Assembly (NCBI GenBank): GCA_023409835.1 | Contig: JAEYQV010000129.1 | Location: 1-5,592, forward strand | DNA: 5,592 bases | Direction: 5' to 3' | DNA from: Bacillota bacterium | GTDB lineage: Bacteria > Bacillota > Clostridia > Lachnospirales > Lachnospiraceae | In this document: one piece after another, positions 5,219 to 5,592 of the stretch | Layout of the letters: each line of letters starts with the position of its first letter | How positions within the stretch are numbered: position 1 is the stretch's first letter | Translations under genes and position numbers: made by a program | The notes under the pieces: generated by a model | Databases searched by the model: none | Seen by the model: only the letters and a program-made list of their open reading frames with translations | What the model was told of the DNA's origin: nothing

Positions 5219-5592
5219 CTATCTGCATAACAGGGTCTGGGACTGTATATCGGAGAATATCTCCATGCCCTCCGCAGGAATGATATGTATAACCTCAGTA
5301 AATTTCTCTGTACCGGTTAAAATCGTATCAATTAAGTTCTCCCTGCCAAGGATCAGCTCCGGATGGTATACCACATCCTTCTGTCCGTCAAAAATGGCAG
5401 CATAAAAGATATCTGCTTCAACCAGGTCCTGGAAGAAATGACTTCCATAGGATAATTCCGGCATGAAGCCGTCTTCTGCGGATGCTACCTCACATATCAC
5501 AGACATATTGCACAGCTCCGAAAAACTAACCGGGACACCCAGGGACGGAGTTGTGGTTCCCCATCTGCCAGGACCGATCAGCATACAACGGC
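5219..5592 (-). CDS. C-terminal end of a PEP/pyruvate-binding-domain protein (PPDK/PEP-synthase-like), cut by window edge
   Basis: The last 123 residues and the TAG stop are present; the frame runs open through the window edge as ...RCMLIGPGRWGTTTPSLG, so the Met at 5584 is internal rather than a start. The LIGPGRWGxxxPxLGxPV signature and the later ELSYGSHFFQDLVEA motif are typical of the end of large proteins annotated as PEP/pyruvate-binding (the ATP-grasp domain shared with pyruvate phosphate dikinase and PEP synthase). The biochemical role of these stand-alone proteins is not well defined, and the catalytic His domain cannot be assessed from this fragment. It is separated from the next gene by a spacer with a terminator-like hairpin and a promoter, so it is probably a different transcription unit and functionally unrelated to the cassette. 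Confidence 0.82.
   Translation of the reverse strand, partial: RCMLIGPGRWGTTTPSLGVPVSFSELCNMSVICEVASAEDGFMPELSYGSHFFQDLVEADIFYAAIFDGQKDVVYHPELILGRENLIDTILTGTEKFTEVIHIIPAEGMEIFSDIQSQTLLCR

Noticed and set aside
1..5592. CRISPR array, tRNA, rRNA, insertion sequence or phage genes
   Set aside because: No regularly spaced repeats, cloverleaf signatures, transposase motifs or terminal inverted repeats with target duplications were seen on either strand.

Overview
The window looks like a chromosomal segment from a Gram-positive anaerobe of the class Clostridia, most likely Lachnospiraceae. This rests on protein style (a DltA-like adenylating enzyme, a 76-residue DltC-like carrier, an Ig-repeat transglutaminase-like protein), strong Shine-Dalgarno sites, AT-rich spacers and moderate GC. 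No rRNA, tRNA, CRISPR array or insertion sequence is visible. All credible genes lie on the minus strand, so the transcription order runs from high to low coordinates.

Layout in transcription order: (1) the C-terminal end of a PEP/pyruvate-binding-domain protein (5592 to 5219), entering from the window edge. (2) A 234-bp spacer (5218 to 4985) with a weak terminator-like hairpin and a near-consensus sigma-A promoter (TTGACA, 17 bp, TATCAT). (3) A membrane-anchored, extracellular, Ig-repeat transglutaminase-like protein (4984 to 3353). (4) An aspartate/glutamate-family amino-acid racemase (3264 to 2512) whose conserved N-terminus begins at an ACG codon rather than ATG. (5) A stand-alone amino-acid adenylating enzyme resembling DltA (2469 to 958). 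(6) A DltC-like acyl/aminoacyl carrier protein (878 to 648). (7) A 229-bp spacer with mutually exclusive inverted repeats and a doubtful 47-codon ORF. (8) The N-terminal 139 residues of a DltB/AlgI-type MBOAT acyltransferase (418 to 1), running off the window.

Genes 5, 6 and 8 repeat the logic of the D-alanylation (dlt) pathway: activate an amino acid, load it on a phosphopantetheinyl carrier, and hand it to a membrane O-acyltransferase that decorates an extracellular polymer. The dedicated two-cysteine racemase upstream is not part of a standard dlt operon. The adenylation pocket also differs from DltA at recognisable positions. My reading is a dlt-like aminoacylation cassette for an acceptor and amino acid that are not established, possibly a D-amino acid made on site by the racemase. 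The wall-facing transglutaminase-like protein shares the direction and probably the promoter. The substrate and acceptor are inference, not something the sequence shows.
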